Part shown: piece after piece, positions 16,800 through 25,912 of the stretch
How the letters are laid out: each line of letters begins with the position of its first letter
How positions within the stretch are numbered: the stretch's first letter is position 1
From: an uncultured Clostridia bacterium
GTDB taxonomy: Bacteria; Bacillota; Clostridia; Christensenellales; Borkfalkiaceae
NCBI GenBank assembly: GCA_947631905.1
Contig: CANRND010000002.1
Location: forward strand, 62,001 to 126,000
Direction of reading: 5' to 3'
DNA length: 64,000 nt
Position numbers and translations under genes: made by a program
The notes under the pieces: generated by a model
What the model was told of the DNA's origin: nothing
The model's database searches: none
What the model saw: the letters and a program-made list of their open reading frames with translations, nothing else

Positions 16800-18797
16800 T
16801 TAAGGCTTTAAAGTATAGCGCATAAACGACTTTTCCAACGCCGAAAGGGTGAAGCCGTCGTCGCGGCAAACGTCGTAGGTCGTCTCTTCCGAAATAAACT
16901 TGATCCAGCTGAGATGATCTTCGTCCAGGCTCTTCACGTTCTTCGCGGGCTTTGCGAGCGGCAACACTTTGCCCTCCCGCAGGAAGAATACCACTTCGTC
17001 GAGCGCCACGGGAATGTAATATTCGCCCTTTTCGAGAACGGACTCGGAATAGCGGTCCCCCGCCTTCATGCGGATGAGTTTCATCCGCTCGGGAAGATAG
17101 ACGTATCTCCCCTCGGCGTTCTGCTCCACCACGGGCGCGATCATGAGACTGTCGCCCACGAGAAGCTGGTCCTCTACCGTGCGGGCGCGCTCGTCCTGCG
17201 TGTATTCGAAGCACAGCGGCTTGAAGAGCATACGGTTATTCAGAGCGGCGCGGACAAATTCGCTGTATAAGTAAGGTAACAACGAGTAGCGCATCCCGAG
17301 AATGTTGCGGAACGCGTCTTTGTTCTTAAAGACATAGCACTCCTGCGGGCGCACCCAATAGGTGGCGTGGTTGCGCATGAGCGGCGTAAAGATGCCGAAC
17401 GCCAGCCAGCGGAGCATGAGGTCCTCGGTGGTGTCCCAACCGTGGCCGCCGAGATCGGCGCCCGTAAACAGGAAGCCGCACATATCCATCCCCGGCATCT
17501 GCGCCACGTTGAGTTTGAGATGCGACCACCACGAGCCGTTGTCCCCCGTCCAGATGCCGCCGTAGCGGTGCGCGCCGATGTAGGAAGAGCGCGAGAAGAG
17601 CAGATAACGGCGGTCGGGAGCGTATTCCGCAAAGTATTCGCTTGCGCCGCGGGTCATGTTATATCCGTAGAGGTTGTGGACTTTCTCATGGGAGACGCGC
17701 TTGCCGCCGATCTTGTGGTGGAGACCCGCGTAGTCCTCGGGGCTGTTGTGCAGGGAGGTGACGGCGCCCATCACTTTGTTATAGGCGTGCGTATCGAGGT
17801 TCTGCCCCTTTACGGAAGCCACATAGTCGATCGCCTGCGCGAGCCGTCCCGGGCTGTAAAAGATGGCGGGTTCGTTCATGTCGTTCCAAAAGCCCTCGAT
17901 GCCCATGTCGAGCAACGTTTTATATTGCGAGCCGAACCAGTGCCGCGAAGCGGGGTCGAGGACGTCGGGCAAGAGGCTCTCGCCCGGCCACACCGCCACG
18001 GTGTAGGGTTTTCCCTGTGCGTCCGTGCAATAATAGCCGCCTTTGAGGCATTCTTCGTACACCGTGTAACCCTTTTCCTCCTTGATCGCCGCGTCGATGA
18101 TGGGAACAAGATACACGCCCTTTTCTTTGAGTTCCGCCGAGAGCGCGGGAAGATCGGGGAATCTCTCCTTGTTGACGGAGAAATCCTTATAATCCTGCAT
18201 GTAGTCGATGTCCATGTAGATCATGTCGAGGGGCATGTTGTTCTTCTCGAACCCTTCGTACACCTCGCGGATGTCCGTCTCGTTCTTATATCCCCACTTG
18301 GACTGCCCGAACCCGAACGCCCACTTGGGCGGAATGTAACTCCTGCCGATCAGCCCGCGGAAAGTATGCACGATTTCGAGGGCGCTCTCCTCTTCGATGA
18401 GGTAGACGTCCACGTCGCGCGCGGTGACGACGAGTTCATCGGAATCGGTATAGCCGACGTCGAACGTGACTTTGCCCGCGGTGTCGAAAAAGACGCCGAA
18501 CGTCTCTTTCCCGCTCACCAAAATGAAGTTGTGCGAACCGTAGAGCGAGGTGCGCGATTCGTAAATTTCGGGGTCGTCCTCGTTATAGCTCACGTAGAGC
18601 CAGCCGCGCTTGTTGATGCCGCGCACCTGTTCCCCGAGGCCGAATACGCAATCTTTCTTGTCCAGCGTGTAGGAAAACAGCACGTTGCCCTCCTTTTCCT
18701 CCACGCGGAAGCGGGGAAGCGCCCCTTTGGACAGCGCGCACTCGCGCACGATGGCGTCCGTAGCAAACGGCGTTCCGAAACGATATTTTCCGATCAT
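16800..18797 (-). CDS. GH31 family alpha-glycosidase (cytosolic)
   Basis: 665 residues from the ATG at 18797, chosen because AAAGGAGAT precedes it at proper spacing; an upstream in-frame ATG at 18830 has no such site. The GH31 N-terminal beta-domain (1-~200) precedes the barrel. GFWNDMNEP supplies the nucleophile (Asp306), WTGDNGSWW the acid/base (Asp419), and DMIYMDIDYM lies near 210. No signal peptide, so it acts on imported sugars, releasing alpha-linked glucose or xylose. It is the last gene of the NAGPA-SGNH-DUF4127-ROK-GH20-GH31 operon. The exact linkage cannot be told from sequence. Confidence 0.92.
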   Translation of the reverse strand: MIGKYRFGTPFATDAIVRECALSKGALPRFRVEEKEGNVLFSYTLDKKDCVFGLGEQVRGINKRGWLYVSYNEDDPEIYESRTSLYGSHNFILVSGKETFGVFFDTAGKVTFDVGYTDSDELVVTARDVDVYLIEEESALEIVHTFRGLIGRSYIPPKWAFGFGQSKWGYKNETDIREVYEGFEKNNMPLDMIYMDIDYMQDYKDFSVNKERFPDLPALSAELKEKGVYLVPIIDAAIKEEKGYTVYEECLKGGYYCTDAQGKPYTVAVWPGESLLPDVLDPASRHWFGSQYKTLLDMGIEGFWNDMNEPAIFYSPGRLAQAIDYVASVKGQNLDTHAYNKVMGAVTSLHNSPEDYAGLHHKIGGKRVSHEKVHNLYGYNMTRGASEYFAEYAPDRRYLLFSRSSYIGAHRYGGIWTGDNGSWWSHLKLNVAQMPGMDMCGFLFTGADLGGHGWDTTEDLMLRWLAFGIFTPLMRNHATYWVRPQECYVFKNKDAFRNILGMRYSLLPYLYSEFVRAALNNRMLFKPLCFEYTQDERARTVEDQLLVGDSLMIAPVVEQNAEGRYVYLPERMKLIRMKAGDRYSESVLEKGEYYIPVALDEVVFFLREGKVLPLAKPAKNVKSLDEDHLSWIKFISEETTYDVCRDDGFTLSALEKSFMRYTLKP

Positions 18798-18816
18798 AAT
18801 ATATCTCCTTTTTCCA

Positions 18817-20655
18817 TTATTCGTTGACATTGACCGAAGTCATCCTGCGCCAGCGCCATTCGCACTGGTCGGGGTCCACTTCGAAGTTCTCCCCGCCTCC
18901 CATGTGGTCGAGAAGTTTTTCGTTCAGCTCGGGGATCGCCTCCGCCTTGCCGCCGAGGTAATTTTTCAGTTTGTAGACCGTGGCTTGCACCCGTTGGAGC
19001 AATGCGCCGATGCGGATGTCCTGCACGTCGAAGCCGTTTGCGCGGTTCTCTTTTTCCCATTGCTCCCGCAGTGCGCGGTAGAACGCGCGGACGTCCCGCG
19101 CGAGCGTTTCCGTTGCCGAAAGAAGCCGCTTTAACTCTTCCCTGTCTCCCTCGCGGTAGGCGCGGCGGAGACGGACGCCGAGGTCGGCCTTGATAGAAAG
19201 CGCTTCTGCCAGGCGGTACTGCGTGCGGAACAGATACTTCCATTTCCCCGCAACGCGCACAGCCTCTTTGAGTTGCAGGGCATGGCGGGCATACCGCGCG
19301 CCGAGGCCCTCGGGGACGGTCGTATCCAACGTTCCCAGCAAAATATCGTTGAAAAGCAGATATTTATTGGCGGTATTTCTCCCCTCTATGCCGTCGCCGT
19401 CCGTCACCCTGTTGTTGAGGTCCACTTTCATAAAGTCGTCGAACGGCATTCCCGCAAGCGTGAGGAAAGACTTTTTCATCTCCTCATCCTCTTCGGAAAA
19501 GCCGTAGTTCAGCCGCGAGCAATAGTGCAGGGTGGGCAGGATTGCAAACAGCGAGCATTCCGCGCCGTTATCCCCCCAGCCCGTAACGATATACCGTTTG
19601 ATCCCCTCCGCGGCGCAGGCGCGCACCGATGGCAGGCAGGAGCGGAAAGAGTTTCTGTTATCGGGCGTGAACCCGTGCCATTTGCACGCCCCGCCCGCAA
19701 AGCCGATAGGGTTGCGGAACACGCGGTGGCGGCGAAGATTTTCGCGGTAATGCGCCTCGTCCGTGTTGCCGTAATCCCAGTAGATGAGTTCCACCGAGGC
19801 GGGCAGGCGGGCGGCAAGTTCGGGAGAGAGCGACTCTCCGTACTGCGCCCCGATCGTCTGCGAAAAGAACATGTCCGACCACATCATGGGAGCAAGCCCG
19901 TATTTTTCGCAGATCTTTACCACGCGCGCGAGATGCTCCGCCATGATGTCAAACCGCGGGCGCGCGCCGTGCAGGTCCTGATATTTCCCCCTGCCCAGCA
20001 TATACGCTTCATCCATGCCGATGTTGATACTGCGGCCCGAAAATGTTTCGGCGCACGTCTTGATGAGTTCTTCCAAAAAGACATACGTCTGCTCCTCGCC
20101 CACGAGCAAAATATCGCCCGTATCGAAGAGACCCTCCATTGCGTAGTGCCTTGTCAGCGTGTTGAAGTGCGCGAGCGTTTGGATATACGGCGTTAATTCC
20201 ACGCCGAACTGCCGCGCATAGCGGTCGAGTTCCGCGAGATCTTCGCGGGAATACGGCGTGCGCAAATATCCGAAGTAAGGATACTTTTCCACGCGGAAAG
20301 TATCTTCCATATACAGGCCGAGGCTGTCGTACCCCATGACGGCAAGATGCCGTATGAGCGATTTCAACGTCTCCGTTTTGGGGACGGCGTTGCGCGAACA
20401 GTCGCACATGTACGTTAAATTTTCGAACGTAGGCGAAAATACGCCGCAGGGCAGGCCGTCCGCAAGCCGTTTGAGCGCATAAAACACCTGCACCCGCTTT
20501 GCATAGCCGATCTCGATCCCGCTTTTTGTGCGGACGATGGTAAGAGCGTCCCCCGCCGTGATTTTTGTTTCTATGCCCTGCGGGGAAAGCTCAATGCCGA
20601 ACTCCGCAAGTTCCGAAGCGCAGGAGAACTCCCCGCCGGTCAGATGAAATTTCAT
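18817..20655 (-). CDS. GH20-type exo-beta-hexosaminidase (cytosolic, GH20C-like)
   Basis: 612 residues without signal peptide. After a ~95-residue N-terminal domain the barrel opens with the family segment LTYMCDCSRNAV. The catalytic pair is Asp215-Glu216 in NIGMDEAYMLG, the substrate-assisted DE motif of GH20, and WSDMFF and WGDNGAE lie downstream. A helical C-terminal domain (~420-612) follows. Layout and cytosolic location resemble streptococcal GH20C. It would remove terminal beta-GlcNAc or beta-GalNAc. Its ATG overlaps the stop of the ROK gene (ATGA at 20652-20655), implying translational coupling. Confidence 0.87.
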   Translation of the reverse strand: MKFHLTGGEFSCASELAEFGIELSPQGIETKITAGDALTIVRTKSGIEIGYAKRVQVFYALKRLADGLPCGVFSPTFENLTYMCDCSRNAVPKTETLKSLIRHLAVMGYDSLGLYMEDTFRVEKYPYFGYLRTPYSREDLAELDRYARQFGVELTPYIQTLAHFNTLTRHYAMEGLFDTGDILLVGEEQTYVFLEELIKTCAETFSGRSINIGMDEAYMLGRGKYQDLHGARPRFDIMAEHLARVVKICEKYGLAPMMWSDMFFSQTIGAQYGESLSPELAARLPASVELIYWDYGNTDEAHYRENLRRHRVFRNPIGFAGGACKWHGFTPDNRNSFRSCLPSVRACAAEGIKRYIVTGWGDNGAECSLFAILPTLHYCSRLNYGFSEEDEEMKKSFLTLAGMPFDDFMKVDLNNRVTDGDGIEGRNTANKYLLFNDILLGTLDTTVPEGLGARYARHALQLKEAVRVAGKWKYLFRTQYRLAEALSIKADLGVRLRRAYREGDREELKRLLSATETLARDVRAFYRALREQWEKENRANGFDVQDIRIGALLQRVQATVYKLKNYLGGKAEAIPELNEKLLDHMGGGENFEVDPDQCEWRWRRMTSVNVNE

Positions 20656-21485
20656 AATACCGCCCCCATTGCGCCCGCTAAATTTCCGAGGCGCGCAAAC
20701 ACCACGTCGTCCGTCTTTTTCAGAAGCGCGCGGATCTGCTCCCGCGATTGCGCCACGCCGCCGCCCAAAATCAGATATTCGGGCGCAAGCGCCGTGCGGA
20801 TCTGGTCTAAAAGCAGATTGAGATAATGGCCGAACCGCTCTAAGATTTCAGCGGCCGCCCCGTTTCCCTCCGCCGCCCGCGCAAAGATCGTGCGACAATC
20901 GGCAAGAGCGGGGTCGCATTTTCTCCCTTGCCCGGAAAGCGCAGTCGCCGAAAGATATTGCTCGGCGCACCCGCGTTTCCCGCAGTTGCAGGAAAGTCCG
21001 TTTGGTTCGAGGACGAGATGTCCCCAACGGGCGGCGTCGAACCGCTTTCCGCGCACGATCTGCCCTCCCACGAGGCTTGCGCCGCCGACGCCCGTGCCGA
21101 ACGTGAGCATGGTCGCGTCCTTTACGCCGGGATAGAGGGAAAGCTCCCCTTTGAGCGCGCAGACGGCGTCGTTATCGGCGCGGCAGGGAAGCGCATAGCG
21201 CGCTTCGAACGTCCCCTTGATGTCCGCGCCCGTCCAACCGGGAAGATTGTCCGTCGCATAGACGCAAATTCCCCTTTCGGGATCGATGTTGCCCGCCGAG
21301 GAGACGCCGATGAGCGCGGTATCCGCGGCAATGAGCGCGTCCGCAACGCAAAACAGAGAGCCGAAGATCGCCTCCCTGCTCTCCTTGCGCGTGGGCGCGG
21401 AAAACTCCTTGATCACTTGATTGTTTTCCCCGAAGAGCGCGCCCTTGACGGCGGTCCCCCCGAGGTCGATACCCAGTTTTGTCAT
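20652..21485 (-). CDS. ROK family sugar kinase
   Basis: 277 residues. The ATP-binding DLGGTAVKG motif is at 7-15, the catalytic Asp is in RADNDAV near 105, and the ROK zinc motif CNCGKRGCAEQ is near 165-175. Likely substrates are glucose, GlcNAc or ManNAc. The neighbouring hexosaminidase and the NanE gene elsewhere in the window make an amino-sugar plausible but unproven. It overlaps both neighbours by 4 bp (ATGA) in the operon. Confidence 0.88.
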   Translation of the reverse strand: MTKLGIDLGGTAVKGALFGENNQVIKEFSAPTRKESREAIFGSLFCVADALIAADTALIGVSSAGNIDPERGICVYATDNLPGWTGADIKGTFEARYALPCRADNDAVCALKGELSLYPGVKDATMLTFGTGVGGASLVGGQIVRGKRFDAARWGHLVLEPNGLSCNCGKRGCAEQYLSATALSGQGRKCDPALADCRTIFARAAEGNGAAAEILERFGHYLNLLLDQIRTALAPEYLILGGGVAQSREQIRALLKKTDDVVFARLGNLAGAMGAVL

Positions 21486-22987
21486 TCCTTGATTTCCAGT
21501 CTGATGTCCGTTTCAAACATTCTTCTCCACGGCTGTTCGGCGTGTACGTTTCTCACATGGGCGGCGAGAACGGGGAAGTTTTCCGCCATGTACCGTTCAA
21601 CGCCCGCACGGACGGCCTCCGCGGCTTTTCCGTTCTTCCCGTCCGCATGGAAATAGTCTAACCCGAGCGCGGGCAAAACGTTGTCCGTCACGTCCTTGCG
21701 CACGAACGCCATGTAGCCGATGTCCTCATAGTAGCGGTGGAGCAGGAAAGAAATTCTGCCCTTTTCGTCTCCGCCCAACTTGGCGAGGACGGCCTGGCAC
21801 ACCGCCGTGCCGAGGGTGTTGCTCGATGTGTTCCAACCCGCATATGCGTGCAGTTTGAGGATCAGCCCCTCCGCCTGCAAGAGTTTGCACAGTTCGACGT
21901 CCCCCCCGTTGCAGGTGCATACGTCCCCCACCGCAACGGTCTTGCCCTCTTCGAGGGCATAACGCAGATAAGAGACAAATTCCGCGAGATTACGGTCGAT
22001 GTCGTAGGCCTGCACATGTTCGGGCTGGTCGTCGTACCACATGCCCGAACCCATGTTGATCGCAAGCAGGATGTCCGCTTCGGGCAGGGAATAGACCTGT
22101 ACGCCGCCCACCGCGAGAATGTGATATTTCACGGTCTCGGCAATCGCGCGGTCCTCGAACCACGGGATGACGCCCTCCGCCTTGGTGGAGGCGAAATGAA
22201 CGTAAATTTTGGGACGGTACCCGTGCAGCTGTGCGACCGCCCTGCCCAAAAGGATGAGGCCCGTGTCGTCCGCGGAGGGATACATCGCCGTTTTGAGGTG
22301 CAGGGAGTTCCCTTTGAGGAAATTGCGGATCCGTATCTGGTCCATCGAGGTGAATCCGTACACCGCCGAGTCGTCCTGCGGGACGATGAAATAGTCCACC
22401 GTGCCGTTCTTGATATATCCGAGATTGTGTTCGAGGACGGCGAGATTTTTATTCCTCCGCCCGAGGAAATCTTCGAGGACCTCTTTCGGGATGGCGGCCT
22501 TTACGCGCTCGAAGTCCATTTTATCCTCCTCGGTGAGCTTGCCAAGGAGCTGTAAATGGGTATATCTGCCGTAGAGGTGCAACTCCCTGCCGCAGACGTC
22601 GTAATAATCGGGTTCCTCGTCCGAAAGGGAATAGTCGGGACAGCGCATGATGAGCTGGAAACAATAGAGCTTCATGCGCGGATTGCCGCGGCGGAGTTCC
22701 TCCACCGTTTTACAGCGTTCGAGCAGGGTCTCCGGCTTTTCGTGGTGCAACCGCGACGGAACGATGCCGCCGTAGATGAGGGTATCGAGGGAGATGACGC
22801 ACGCGTCGGCGTCTTTCGTCTCTTCGAGGAGCCATTGCCTGAGCCGCCCCACGTCCGCGGGGATCTTCTTGTCCCCCATATATTCTCTGGGCGGAAGCAC
22901 GAGGCGGTAGTCCGCTTTCGGCATCATCTGCGGATAGTTGAAGTTGCAGGGGCGCTCGTCGAGCGGGAGCATAACGATCTTATTCAT
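21482..22987 (-). CDS. DUF4127 family protein of unknown function
   Basis: 501 residues from the ATG at 22987. The opening MNKIVMLPLDERPCN is the hallmark of DUF4127, and the C-terminal region contains AYAGWNTSSNTLGTAV, also typical. The longer frame to 23563 overlaps the SGNH gene and is not the real start; ATGA at 22984-22987 couples the two. No signal peptide. The family often sits beside glycosidases in Clostridia and Bacilli, but no reaction is established. The Asp/His-rich conserved segments would suit a metal-dependent enzyme, which is a guess. Confidence 0.88.
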   Translation of the reverse strand: MNKIVMLPLDERPCNFNYPQMMPKADYRLVLPPREYMGDKKIPADVGRLRQWLLEETKDADACVISLDTLIYGGIVPSRLHHEKPETLLERCKTVEELRRGNPRMKLYCFQLIMRCPDYSLSDEEPDYYDVCGRELHLYGRYTHLQLLGKLTEEDKMDFERVKAAIPKEVLEDFLGRRNKNLAVLEHNLGYIKNGTVDYFIVPQDDSAVYGFTSMDQIRIRNFLKGNSLHLKTAMYPSADDTGLILLGRAVAQLHGYRPKIYVHFASTKAEGVIPWFEDRAIAETVKYHILAVGGVQVYSLPEADILLAINMGSGMWYDDQPEHVQAYDIDRNLAEFVSYLRYALEEGKTVAVGDVCTCNGGDVELCKLLQAEGLILKLHAYAGWNTSSNTLGTAVCQAVLAKLGGDEKGRISFLLHRYYEDIGYMAFVRKDVTDNVLPALGLDYFHADGKNGKAAEAVRAGVERYMAENFPVLAAHVRNVHAEQPWRRMFETDIRLEIKE

Positions 22988-24075
22988 TTTCTCGCCCTCC
23001 GTATCGCCCTTTCGTATGCGTTTGTCAGGGCGAGCATGCCCACGTCGTCGGGGTGGATGCCGTCCGTCGTAAATTCGGTGAAGTTGCCCTTGAAGATCTT
23101 CGAGCCGTCCTCGAAGAGGACTTTTTTCCCGCGGCGGCGGAACTTGCCCGCAAGCTCTTTCAAAAAGCCGCGGTAATAGTCCGCCATCTCCACGCGGTAA
23201 TCGTCGTAGAGATCGAGGGAAAAGAGAATGCGGGAGAAGAGAACGACGGGAACGTTGGGGCTGTTCTCGAAAAAGGCGTTGAGAAAGGCCTCGGCGTTGT
23301 TGCGCAGGCTCTCGTCGCAACCCGCGTTCGGCTCCGTATCGGCAATGAGCAGATCGAGCTTGCGCTTGCCGAGGATCTCCCCCATCTCTTTTTCCATCAT
23401 CGCGCAACCCGAGAACCCGAAGTTGAGGACCTCTTCGTCCAAACGGCGGGAAAGCACGTTGGTGGGAGAAAGCCCGGGGCGGGAGGCGCTGCACCCATGT
23501 ACGATGCTCGTGCCGTAGATCCCGATGCGGGTGGAAGCGGCGAACGGATTGGGTTTTACCCATGCGTCGCGGTCAAGCCCGATCTCCATGCCGTCCACCG
23601 CCATATACAGAGGCAAATTCAAAATATACTTGCGCGGCTTGCGGGGATGGCGGTCGAACCTGCCGAGGGAGAGTTCGTACTCCGCCGCGTCGAACGGATA
23701 GCGCGCGACTTCGATCATGCCATAGCCGCCCGCGCGTTCGTCCCACACATAGAGATCGAGGCCGCATTGGCCGATCTGCGTCATGTTGGTCATGTCGAAC
23801 TTACTGCGGAGCTTTACCCGCACAAAGATCTGCGCGGAATTTGTCTCGAAACGGATCTGGATACCCGAGGACTGCTCCCCGAGCCACGCCTCCCCGTCGT
23901 TGATGGGACGGATGTAGTCCCGCTCCGCTTTCGTGAGACGGTAAAACCCCGTCTCTGCCGCCGCATCCGTGCCGTACACGCCGAATACGGGATCCTTTGC
24001 GTTCCGCCAAAGAACGTCGTGCGGCTCCATTGAGTATCCCGTCAAGTTTTTGTCGAAATCGAATACGCTCTTCAT
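22984..24075 (-). CDS. SGNH/GDSL hydrolase with N-terminal beta-sandwich
   Basis: 363 residues. Residues ~60-170 form a jelly-roll-like accessory domain. The hydrolase domain follows: IGIYGTSIVHG (block I, nucleophile Ser), NFGFSGCAMME (block II), DTEPNAG (block III, Asn) and TDGIHPDDVG (block V, Asp-x-x-His). Proteins of this layout are carbohydrate O-deacylases. No signal peptide. It starts directly after the NAGPA stop codon and overlaps DUF4127. It may strip acyl groups from an imported glycan before GH20/GH31 act. Confidence 0.87.
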   Translation of the reverse strand: MKSVFDFDKNLTGYSMEPHDVLWRNAKDPVFGVYGTDAAAETGFYRLTKAERDYIRPINDGEAWLGEQSSGIQIRFETNSAQIFVRVKLRSKFDMTNMTQIGQCGLDLYVWDERAGGYGMIEVARYPFDAAEYELSLGRFDRHPRKPRKYILNLPLYMAVDGMEIGLDRDAWVKPNPFAASTRIGIYGTSIVHGCSASRPGLSPTNVLSRRLDEEVLNFGFSGCAMMEKEMGEILGKRKLDLLIADTEPNAGCDESLRNNAEAFLNAFFENSPNVPVVLFSRILFSLDLYDDYRVEMADYYRGFLKELAGKFRRRGKKVLFEDGSKIFKGNFTEFTTDGIHPDDVGMLALTNAYERAIRRARK

Positions 24076-25671
24076 TCAGTTCTCCTGTTTGGATGTGACG
24101 AGAATGGCGTTCATTACGGGGCGGGTATCGTTGAGACCTGTCCCCGCGGTATCCGCCGAGCGGATGACGACTTTCGCCGTCTCCTCCCCCTCTCCGCGCA
24201 CGACGAGCTGGGTGGAGCCGCCGCCGTCGAAGTTCGCCGCCTGCGTACAGCCGTAGAAATAGGCAAATTCCGCAAGTTCGGGAAGGTTCATGCCGTGGGT
24301 GTCCCCATCCTTAGCCTTGTTGTAATAGTACATAGACTCGACCGCAAAGATCACGACTTTGCCGTCCTTGATCCCGACCGCGGAACGGGGAATATCCCTC
24401 GTCTGCGCGCCGTTGGTGTTTTCAAGCTCGACAGTCCGTGCGCGCGCGTCGTCGATGACGAGCGCCTGGCGGCAACCGAGGATGGTCTCATAGCCGTTCC
24501 ATGCGCCGTCGGGAGACATTACGGAGAAAGAGAACGTATCCCCCGCCTTTTTCCCCGCGAGATAGGAATAAGCCGAATTGGTCCTCATTGCGAGCAACCA
24601 GCCGTAGCCCTCGCCCGCTTTGAAAGAGGTGCGCTTGGAAACAGGTTGCGCTTCCAGCACTTTCATTTCCGCAACGCCCTTCGTCGTATCGAGTTTGAGC
24701 GCAACGCCGGACATGAGGGACTTCTCTCCCTCCGTGACCCAGGCAAGTTGGCTCTGCGTGGGGGTGACGTTGTTCGTTATCGTATAAAACACGTCCCCGT
24801 TTTGGATGCCGTAGCCGAGCTTTGCCTTGATGAGTTGCTCCTTTACGGCGGACGTTGTTACGTCTCCCGTATAAGCCTGTATGGGCGCGATCTGCGCGGT
24901 CGTCCCCTTGACCCCGAAGAGCATGGGCGCGGAGGCGGGTACGTCGGATTTATCGCTCTTATAGTCGTAATTGCCGTTGTCATTGTGGCTGTCTTTGATG
25001 ATCACGCCGTCCTTGACGAACGCGTTCACGCATTTTCCATTGGGATCGTTTTGATTGAAGAAATCTGCATTGAGCGAGGCGTAGACCTGCCCGCCCGTCG
25101 CTTTTTCCCACGCCTGCGCCATGGCATAGGGCGTGGCATGGCCGAAATCGGAATCGAAGGAGCGGTTGTCCTTGGTTCCCGCCGCAATGCCCGCTTTGTT
25201 CAGATCGATCTCGATGGTATAGACGACAGACTCTTGGGAAAGCCCCTTGTAGTTGAGCGTGAGATGATTGGCAACGAGATACACCCCATCGCTGAGTTTC
25301 GTCACCTCGTTCGTGACGTCGCTGAAACGCTCGGGCGTATAGCCCGCGCGGTAGGTAACGGCAAACGGCTTTTCGGGTTCGGGCGTGACCGTACCGACGG
25401 GTTCATTGCACACGTCGCACTTGCCGTCGTTATCCTCGTCCACATGCTGGGTATGTTGCTTGTCGGGATCTTCGGGTTCGGGCTTGACCGTACCGACGGG
25501 TTCGTCGCACACATCGCACTTGCCGTCGTTGTCCGCGTCCACATGTTGGGTATGTTGCTTGTCGGGATCTTCGGGCTTTTCGGGCTGGGCGGGATCGCAT
25601 CCGCCGAACGCGGCGAGCGACAATCCCAGCGCCAAAGAGAACGCAAAGAAATAGCGCAAAGTTTTTTTCAT
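24076..25671 (-). CDS. NAGPA-type phosphodiester glycosidase lipoprotein with duplicated metal-site motif
   Basis: 531 residues with lipobox FGGC (Cys25). Residues ~33-98 are two near-identical 33-residue units, each with HVDxDNDGKCDVC and a PVGTV tail. From ~110 the phosphodiester glycosidase domain (NAGPA, DUF2233) is seen: LNADFFNQ near 190, PRSAVGIKDGKVVIFAV near 430, and AANFDGGGSTQLV near 485. Family members hydrolyse alpha-GlcNAc-1-phosphodiesters. It is the first gene of the six-gene operon (promoter 25717-25745, AAAGGAG before the ATG) and the only lipoprotein in it, so it is probably the surface enzyme that releases the sugar handled by the cytosolic enzymes. Confidence 0.87.
   Translation of the reverse strand: MKKTLRYFFAFSLALGLSLAAFGGCDPAQPEKPEDPDKQHTQHVDADNDGKCDVCDEPVGTVKPEPEDPDKQHTQHVDEDNDGKCDVCNEPVGTVTPEPEKPFAVTYRAGYTPERFSDVTNEVTKLSDGVYLVANHLTLNYKGLSQESVVYTIEIDLNKAGIAAGTKDNRSFDSDFGHATPYAMAQAWEKATGGQVYASLNADFFNQNDPNGKCVNAFVKDGVIIKDSHNDNGNYDYKSDKSDVPASAPMLFGVKGTTAQIAPIQAYTGDVTTSAVKEQLIKAKLGYGIQNGDVFYTITNNVTPTQSQLAWVTEGEKSLMSGVALKLDTTKGVAEMKVLEAQPVSKRTSFKAGEGYGWLLAMRTNSAYSYLAGKKAGDTFSFSVMSPDGAWNGYETILGCRQALVIDDARARTVELENTNGAQTRDIPRSAVGIKDGKVVIFAVESMYYYNKAKDGDTHGMNLPELAEFAYFYGCTQAANFDGGGSTQLVVRGEGEETAKVVIRSADTAGTGLNDTRPVMNAILVTSKQEN
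25378..25575 (-). repeat. 99-bp tandem duplication in the lipoprotein linker
   Basis: Two adjacent, nearly identical 99-bp units each encode 33 residues centred on HVD-x-DNDGKCDVC. The high DNA identity indicates a recent duplication or slippage that lengthens the tether between the lipid anchor and the enzyme. Confidence 0.85.
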
Positions 25672-25716
25672 AGGGTGTCTCCTTTTTTCGGAACGAAATA
25701 AATCTTTTCACTACGG

Positions 25717-25745
25717 ATTTTAATACAATCCGCGGGTTTTGTCAA
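25717..25745 (-). promoter_or_regulatory. Sigma-A promoter with UP-like A/T tract for the NAGPA operon
   Basis: Minus strand: TTGACA (25740-25745), 17 bp, TAAAAT (25717-25722). Upstream of the -35 (25746-25785) is CTTGAAAAAAATTTTTTTT in plus reading, matching the tracts at 16365 and 29845. The leader is ~39 nt. Confidence 0.82.
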
Positions 25746-25867
25746 TGGACTTGAAAAAAATTTTTTTTATTTTTTCTGATTTTTCAAAAAACTGTGATTT
25801 AATATGATATTTTTTTGCAATCTACCCCTTGTTTTTGCAAATTTATTGCCAAAAAACCCGCATAGCA

Positions 25868-25899
25868 AAGGAGCGCTCTCCGAACGGAAAACGCTCCTT
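25868..25899 (-). terminator. Probable terminator of the paralogous lipoprotein operon
   Basis: An 8-bp stem (AAGGAGCG at 25868-25875 with 25892-25899) lies just after the stop at 25913; only a weak T-run follows further downstream. Position suggests termination before the NAGPA promoter. Confidence 0.55.
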
Positions 25900-25912
25900 C
25901 GTTAGGGGGAAA

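Noticed and set aside
21482-23563. Longer 693-residue form of the DUF4127 protein
   Set aside because: The extra N-terminus overlaps the SGNH gene in another frame. The family start MNKIVMLPLDERPCN at 22987 with an ATGA junction is the sensible start.
25378-25575. Direct repeats as a CRISPR array
   Set aside because: Only two units, 99 bp long, in frame and coding, with no spacers and no cas genes.
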